NCBI RefSeq assembly: GCF_014873875.1
Contig: NZ_JADBEM010000001.1
Coordinates: 8,246,001 to 8,310,000 of the forward strand
Source of the DNA: Actinopolymorpha pittospori
Lineage (GTDB): Bacteria > Actinomycetota > Actinomycetes > Propionibacteriales > Actinopolymorphaceae
Reading direction: 5' to 3'
DNA: 64,000 nucleotides
The notes under the pieces were generated by a model. The model ran no database searches. It saw only the letters and a program-made list of their open reading frames with translations, and was not told where the DNA came from. A program made the position numbers and the translations under genes. Below are positions 59,015 to 64,000 of this stretch, piece after piece (the first letter of the stretch is position 1; each line of letters starts with the position of its first letter).

Positions 59015-61039
59015 TCAGCCCCGGGTCCAGCGGGCCAGCCGTCGGGCCAGCTTGCGCGCCCTCCTCGCCTTGGCGTCGGGCAGGGCCTCGATCACCTTGA
59101 ACGCCTGCTTGTGCAGCCAGGGGTCGGCGGTGATGCGGGCCAGCACCCGCCGCGGGATCGCGCGGTAGCTGATGCTCTGGATCGCGACGATGCGGCCGTC
59201 GCGGACCACTGCGGTTCCGATCGGGATGGCCGGCTGCCGCCCGGAGGGGTCCGTGCGCAGGGCGAGCGGGTGCCGGCCGGAGGGTAGCGAGGTGGCGTCG
59301 TCGAACGCCAGCACCGCCGACCGGGCCGGCTCGATCCGAGCGGACATCGTGCGTGCCGATCCGGCCCGGCCGACCACCACCTCGACGTCACGGGCCGCGG
59401 CACCCGGCTCGGCCTGCACCGGGATGGTGAGCTGCAGCCGCGGACCGCCCGCGTGCAGCGGGCCGACACCCCGTGCGGCGAGCGCACCGGCCAGGGCCTG
59501 GTGCCGCTCGTCCACCTCCAACATGAGCTGGCCGATGGGCATGGTCCGGTGGGGTACGACGATGCGGGCCGGGTTGCCGACCACGGCCGGGACCACCACG
59601 TCGTCCCACGCCGGGGAGCCGTCGAGGGTGACGCGAACCGGCCGGCCGAGCCCGAGGGTCTGCACCGACAGCCACACCTCGTAGCGTCCGGCCGCGACGG
59701 GCGAACCGCCGGCCAGGTCGTTCGGGTCGAGGGAGGCCGTGCCGGAGACGACCACCTGGTAGCGCGGCGCCGGCGCGGGGTCGAGGGCGACCAACGAGCC
59801 CTTCAGCTCGCCCGGCGCGAACCACCAGGTGTTGGTGTCGAGGTGGTGGACCCGGATCTCCGCCTGGGTGTGGTCACAGGGGTCTCCGACGTCCCACCCG
59901 CTGCTCAGGGTCGGTAGCCCGGCCGCGAGACGGTCGTCGAGCCAGTACCTCCCCTCCCGCTTGCTGACGACGACCGGGGATCCGTCGGGGTGTACCAAAC
60001 CGGCGCGGACGCCGAGCCGGAGGACCCCCTCCTCCCAGCGGAGGGACTCGACCTCCGCGAATCCGCGCACCTTCTCGCACCGGCGGGCGAGCTCCATCAG
60101 CCCGTCCAGTCGGTCGCGTTCGAGAAGGGTGGCGCGGAGCCGCATCAACGGCGAGAGCCCGGCGATCACCTCACCGGACCAGAACCGTTCCAGGGCGAGT
60201 TCGCGGACCACCTTGTAGCCCTCGTTGCGGTAGCCGTCGGAGTAGCGCAGCAGCCGGGGCTCGCGCAGCCGGGTCATCATCTCCACCCGGAAGAAGCGCC
60301 GGAGCAGGGTGTTGCGCAGCTCGCCTGGCTCGGTGCCCTCCTCGACGGCGTCGAGCACCTCCCGCAGGTTGTCGTAGTAACCCCGCATCGACGCTGCCTT
60401 GCCGCTGTTGTTGCCACCGTCGTCTCGGCGCTGCCAGTAGTAGCAGACGTAGTCGCCGAGGATGGAGACCGTCTTCGCTCGGACGTAGGCACGGGCCATG
60501 AAGAGCTGGTCCTCGAGGCGGCGCTTCCCCTCGGGGAACCTGATGTCGTGGTCCAGCAGGAAGGCGCGGCGGAACATCTTGTGCGGGCTCACGCTCTCGA
60601 TCAGCGGAGCGTCGGCCACCGTGCAGCGTTCCACCGTGCGGGCGAAGACGCTGCTCGGACCGGCCATCGAGCCACCGACCTTGCCGAGCACGATGTCGGA
60701 TCCGTTGCGGACCGCCATCGCGTGGAGGCGTTCCAGTGCTTCGGGTGCGAGTTCGTCGTCCTGGTCGACGAACTGCACGTACTCGCCGCGGGCGAGGTCG
60801 ACACCGACGTTGCGTGGTTTACCGGGCCAGCCGGAGTTCTCCTGGTGATGGACGCGTACGTGCGGGTGGCGTTGTGCGAGCTCGTCCAGCATCCGCGGCG
60901 CGTCGTCGGTGGAGCCGTCGTCGACGAAGACGAGTTCGCACTCTCCCGGCGGCATGCTCTGTCGGAGCAGGGAGTCGACGCAGGGCTGCAGGTAACGGCC
61001 AGGGTTGTACACGGGTACGACAACGCTGACCTTGACCAT
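59015..61039 (-). CDS. GT2-family glycosyltransferase with C-terminal beta-rich domain
   Basis: A 674-residue protein. The N-terminal GT-A domain reads MVKVSVVVPVYNPGRYLQPCVDSLL, VFVDDGSTDDAPRML and metal-binding DQDDELAPEALERL. The C-terminal 300 residues contain beta-sandwich-like segments seen in TarS/teichoic-acid-type enzymes. ATG 61039 is preceded by GGGGG. It is 192 bp after the TagF-like gene on the same strand. The likely role is decoration of a polyol-phosphate wall polymer. Confidence 0.9.
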   Translation of the reverse strand: MVKVSVVVPVYNPGRYLQPCVDSLLRQSMPPGECELVFVDDGSTDDAPRMLDELAQRHPHVRVHHQENSGWPGKPRNVGVDLARGEYVQFVDQDDELAPEALERLHAMAVRNGSDIVLGKVGGSMAGPSSVFARTVERCTVADAPLIESVSPHKMFRRAFLLDHDIRFPEGKRRLEDQLFMARAYVRAKTVSILGDYVCYYWQRRDDGGNNSGKAASMRGYYDNLREVLDAVEEGTEPGELRNTLLRRFFRVEMMTRLREPRLLRYSDGYRNEGYKVVRELALERFWSGEVIAGLSPLMRLRATLLERDRLDGLMELARRCEKVRGFAEVESLRWEEGVLRLGVRAGLVHPDGSPVVVSKREGRYWLDDRLAAGLPTLSSGWDVGDPCDHTQAEIRVHHLDTNTWWFAPGELKGSLVALDPAPAPRYQVVVSGTASLDPNDLAGGSPVAAGRYEVWLSVQTLGLGRPVRVTLDGSPAWDDVVVPAVVGNPARIVVPHRTMPIGQLMLEVDERHQALAGALAARGVGPLHAGGPRLQLTIPVQAEPGAAARDVEVVVGRAGSARTMSARIEPARSAVLAFDDATSLPSGRHPLALRTDPSGRQPAIPIGTAVVRDGRIVAIQSISYRAIPRRVLARITADPWLHKQAFKVIEALPDAKARRARKLARRLARWTRG

Positions 61040-61231
61040 GGGAACCCCCGCAGCTGTCTGCCCAACAAAACGGCGCACGTGACGAAGGAGGTTCCCCTCA
61101 TCCACTTCACCAAACCGTCGGGCGGCGCGGCGGGTTGCACGGGAGCAGAACAGACGGTGAACACTCCGCTGCGAAGGGCGGCGGCGTTGGCCCGCCTGAC
61201 GACCCCCGCCTGACGACCCCTGCCTGACGAC

Positions 61232-63349
61232 CTAGGACACCGCCTTGTCCTCGGAGGTGGGCAGCCGGCCGTCTCCGATCGCCTGGGGCACGGTGCTCGG
61301 CTCGACGAAGGCGGTGGCCTGTTCGAGCTCCGGCCCGGCGCCGTGCTGGCCGTCCCACTCCAGGTCGGCGGTCGCCATCAGCGCCTCGGTCGCGGTGTTC
61401 CAGCGCTGCTGGGCGGGCGGATGGTCGGGCCCGAGGAGGTAGGCGCGGGCGCGGATCCGGGCCTCGGCGAGTGGATCGCCGCCGAGGACCGTCGTGAGGA
61501 CCTCCTCGATGTCGGCACCGGGATGGAGGAGGTACGAGGAGGACGTGCTCGGGAACGTCGCGCGGAACTCCTCCTCCGCGAGCCCCTTCGGATTGGCGAC
61601 GACGCACGGCTTGCCGGTGGCGAGGAAGTCCGACACCACGCTGGACACGTCGGCGATCAGCAGGTCGGCCACGTTGTAGGCGTCGAAGAGTTGCGGGAGC
61701 CGGCCGGTCATGACCACGTGCCGGGCACCCTGGGCGGGCCAGAAGACGTCCCGCCACCGCGTCGCCAGCCGCTCGGCCTCCTCGACGTCCAGGTTGGGCT
61801 GGTCGAGCGCGGCCTCGATCTCCCTCAGCTCGGCCGCCCGCGTGGCGGGCACCGAGCCGGTCCGGCGGGCCGCGGCCCGGACCATCGCCCGGATCTGCCG
61901 GTCGGCGTCGGCGGCACGCGGGTCGCGGGTGCCCGTGAGCGGGTGCGGCTTGTAGATCAGCCGGATGGGCACGGGCGAGGCGAGCAGGCGGGTGACCAGG
62001 TCGAGGCCCATCACGGTGAGCGAGGTCTGGAAGTCGTCGTCGGTCCAGCCCTCCCAGGTGGGGAGGTACAGCACAGTGAGTGGCCGGTCCGGGGTGAACC
62101 GCGGCAGCGGTCCGTGCCAGCGTTCGATCACGTCCAGCTGCGGCCTGCCCACCTCCACGATCTCCTCGTCACGGACACCGACCTGGGCCCGGGCGTAGCG
62201 TTCCCGGCCGGCCGGACCCGCCACCCAGATCTGGTCGTAGACCTTGCTGAACGGGTTGAAGCTCGCCACCTTGTCGCTGTCACCGTGGCCGATGAAGACG
62301 TGTTTGACCCGTGGCTCCCGGAGCAGGTGGATGTTGTTGCCGACGTTGGCGACGTACATCGCGACCCGCGCGTCGGCGAGCGTGAAGTTCATCAGGTCGA
62401 CCTGGTTCGGGATGCACACGATCGGCAGCCGGGTGCGGCCGAGGTTGCGGAGCGCATGTCGCTGGCGGACGAAGACGACGCTTCGATGCGGCATCTTCTC
62501 CAGGGTCCGCAGCCACATCTCGGCCTGGTAGAGGGAGTTGGGCGAGCCGCTGAAGTACAGCACCACCTCGGGATGGTGCTGCTCGCGCAGCGCGGCGCTC
62601 ACGCCGTCGACGAGGTCCTGGCGGTTGGGCCGGTTGCCGAGCGCCATCAACTGGCGCAGCAACAGCAGGCAGCCGGCGCCGACGACCACGGTGTAGGCGA
62701 CCATCACGATCCCGAACGGCCAGAAGTATCCGAGCCACACGCAGATCGCCCCCGCGAGGACCGGCAGCAGGCCGAGCGCGTGCATCCGCGGGTTGAGGCT
62801 CTGGACCAGGAAGCGTGGCGGGTCGACGGGCTGGAGCTCCTCGGGCAGGTCGACGTTGCGTACCTCGACCGACGGCAGCAGTCGCCTGCGGACCAGGGTG
62901 AGCATTCCGAGGTAGCCGATCCGAAAGACCGGCACGCCGAGCGCGACGATGCTGATGACCAGCAGCTCCGGGCGGCTCATCTCGCGGTTGGCGTCGGTGA
63001 TGGCGACGAGGAGCAGCAGCAGGAAGATCTGCACGAACGCCCGGTGGGAGATGCCGAACTGGGCCCGACGGAGCAGAGCCACCACCGGCCGGAAGCGCCG
63101 CTCGACGAGGAGGTCCAGCGCCGAGGCGACCAGCAGGAACGCCGCGAAGGCGAGCGGGCTGGCGAGGATCGCGGTGATGACCAGGGCGGCGTAGCTCGCG
63201 GTGAGCGCGGTGAGTACGCCGATCAGGGATCCGCGGCGGGCGAGCATGTGCAGCACGTGCAGTTTCTCCCAGGGGTTCGGCATCGAGGCAGCGTAGGTAC
63301 GCCACCGTCGGGCGCGGCGGGGTGGGGACGCGTTCGGTCGCACCTCCAC
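61232..63349 (-). CDS. CDP-glycerol glycerophosphotransferase (TagB/TagF)-like protein
   Basis: A 705-residue protein. Several membrane helices fill the first 230 residues (TALTASYAALVITAILASPLAFAAFLL). The C-terminal glycerophosphotransferase domain has the motifs FIGHGDSDK, PTWEGWTDDD, IYKPHP and DVSSVVSDFLATGKP. It would polymerise or add polyol phosphate to a teichoic-acid-like polymer. GTG 63349 lies 4 bp after the upstream stop; ATG 63283 (MPNPWEKL) is an alternative. Confidence 0.9.
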   Translation of the reverse strand: MEVRPNASPPRRARRWRTYAASMPNPWEKLHVLHMLARRGSLIGVLTALTASYAALVITAILASPLAFAAFLLVASALDLLVERRFRPVVALLRRAQFGISHRAFVQIFLLLLLVAITDANREMSRPELLVISIVALGVPVFRIGYLGMLTLVRRRLLPSVEVRNVDLPEELQPVDPPRFLVQSLNPRMHALGLLPVLAGAICVWLGYFWPFGIVMVAYTVVVGAGCLLLLRQLMALGNRPNRQDLVDGVSAALREQHHPEVVLYFSGSPNSLYQAEMWLRTLEKMPHRSVVFVRQRHALRNLGRTRLPIVCIPNQVDLMNFTLADARVAMYVANVGNNIHLLREPRVKHVFIGHGDSDKVASFNPFSKVYDQIWVAGPAGRERYARAQVGVRDEEIVEVGRPQLDVIERWHGPLPRFTPDRPLTVLYLPTWEGWTDDDFQTSLTVMGLDLVTRLLASPVPIRLIYKPHPLTGTRDPRAADADRQIRAMVRAAARRTGSVPATRAAELREIEAALDQPNLDVEEAERLATRWRDVFWPAQGARHVVMTGRLPQLFDAYNVADLLIADVSSVVSDFLATGKPCVVANPKGLAEEEFRATFPSTSSSYLLHPGADIEEVLTTVLGGDPLAEARIRARAYLLGPDHPPAQQRWNTATEALMATADLEWDGQHGAGPELEQATAFVEPSTVPQAIGDGRLPTSEDKAVS

Positions 63350-63353
63350 GGTG

Positions 63354-64000
63354 TCAGGGCAGGTAGCTCACCGAGCCGGCCACCGCCTTCCGCATGCGTT
63401 CGAGGGCAGGGGGCTCCGGTGGGCCGAGCAGCTGTGCGCGGAGCACGGCGCGTTCGGCGGCCGCGGGATCAGCTTGCCCACGACCGGCGGCCAACAGTCG
63501 CACGAGACCGTCACTGTCTGGATCGACCAGGTAACCGCCGCGACTCGAGGGGTACCGAGCGGCGAAGTCGGCATCGGTCAGGCCGGCGGGGTTGGTGACG
63601 CCGTACGGGCGGCCGCTCGCCAGGAAATCGGTGATGACGCTCGACACGTCGGCGAGCAGGATGTCGGCCGCGGCGAAGCAGGCGTACAGGCTGAAGTGGG
63701 GGCCGGGCACGACCAGGTGCCCCGCCTGCCCGGGCGGGATCGCGAGCTGCTCTCCGGCCCACGCAGCCTGGGCGGTGACCTCCTCGATCCGGGAGGTCCG
63801 GACCGGTGCGCTCACGACGTCCAGCTCGTCGCGGTTCGGCCCGCTCATCCGGGCCGGCGACACCGGCCGGGGCACCTGCGCACCGCCCAGGGCGGCGACG
63901 ATCTCGCGGTGGGCCCGGGCGACCGCCGGGTCGCGGCTGCCGAGCAGCGGATGCGGACGGTAGAGCACGCGGACGTCGGGTTCGGCGAGGAGCCGCTCGA
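63354..64000 (-). CDS. Second TagF-like glycerophosphotransferase (N-terminus beyond window)
   Basis: The frame is open across the window edge; about 215 C-terminal residues are seen (ERLLAEPDVRVLYRPHPLLGSRDP...). It is clearly related to the neighbouring 705-aa protein: YRPHP corresponds to IYKPHP and DVSSVITDFLASGRP to its catalytic histidine/aspartate region. An ORF call starting at 63968 would be an artefact of the edge. The tandem arrangement suggests gene duplication. Confidence 0.88.
   Translation of the reverse strand, partial: ERLLAEPDVRVLYRPHPLLGSRDPAVARAHREIVAALGGAQVPRPVSPARMSGPNRDELDVVSAPVRTSRIEEVTAQAAWAGEQLAIPPGQAGHLVVPGPHFSLYACFAAADILLADVSSVITDFLASGRPYGVTNPAGLTDADFAARYPSSRGGYLVDPDSDGLVRLLAAGRGQADPAAAERAVLRAQLLGPPEPPALERMRKAVAGSVSYLP

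Noticed and set aside
61343..63598. A 751-codon plus-strand frame opposite the TagF-like gene
   Set aside because: Complement of a real gene with the usual skewed composition and no motifs.

Overview
The window is chromosomal DNA from a very high-GC actinobacterium. Evidence for this is the strong G/C third-position bias, frequent GTG starts, Streptomyces-like gene order, a class II (B12-dependent) ribonucleotide reductase with NrdR, and actinobacterial-type SOS boxes (TCGAAC-N4-GTTCGA). A Propionibacteriales-type organism (Kribbella or Actinopolymorpha-like) is a guess from overall gene content; the sequence alone does not settle the genus. I see no rRNA, tRNA, CRISPR array, transposase or phage gene.

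From memory of Streptomyces gene order, the backbone is a conserved housekeeping block: nrdJ-nrdR (1152-4698), a LysM protein divergent from lexA (5374-7046), hflX (18742), dapF, miaA, a LigB-like protein and a small membrane protein (22216-27755), miaB (41246), gluABCD (43019-46416), rny (46558), recX-recA and a DUF3046 gene (50611-52816). lexA, recA and the LysM gene all carry SOS boxes, so the DNA-damage response is represented at both ends of the block. nrdR and nrdJ share a transcription direction behind a candidate pair of NrdR boxes.

Accessory genes are interleaved. Region 7.0-18.6 kb holds an F420-ligase-like protein, a DinG-family helicase, an S9 peptidase, a rhomboid protease, two MFS exporters each divergent from its own regulator with a palindromic operator, and a GIDE-domain membrane protein. 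Region 28.0-41.2 kb is a carbohydrate and lactate island placed between the miaA-side genes and miaB. It contains a GntR regulator with an FMN alpha-hydroxy-acid oxidase; a GH38 alpha-mannosidase with a LacI regulator; a GT4 glycosyltransferase divergent from a PIG-L deacetylase and an overlapping UPF0104-type membrane protein; and a Gfo/Idh/MocA oxidoreductase coupled to a six-hairpin glycosidase-like protein behind a LacI-type operator.

Region 48.5-64 kb holds a methyltransferase coupled to an Eis-like acetyltransferase, then a same-strand set of two ABC-2 exporters. One exporter is preceded by a membrane protein and a winged-helix regulator. The window ends in a cell-wall glycopolymer cluster: a GT2 glycosyltransferase and two CDP-glycerol glycerophosphotransferase-like proteins, the last cut by the window edge.

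Unusual points are two genes (the methyltransferase at 48579-49333 and the ABC ATPase at 54369-55309) that are each frameshifted at a six-G tract and would be restored by one extra G; three separate 15-bp minisatellites sharing a CTGGTC core; a possible 39-codon ORF with an exact heptad-encoding duplication overlapping the miaA start; and a set of long hairpins between genes.
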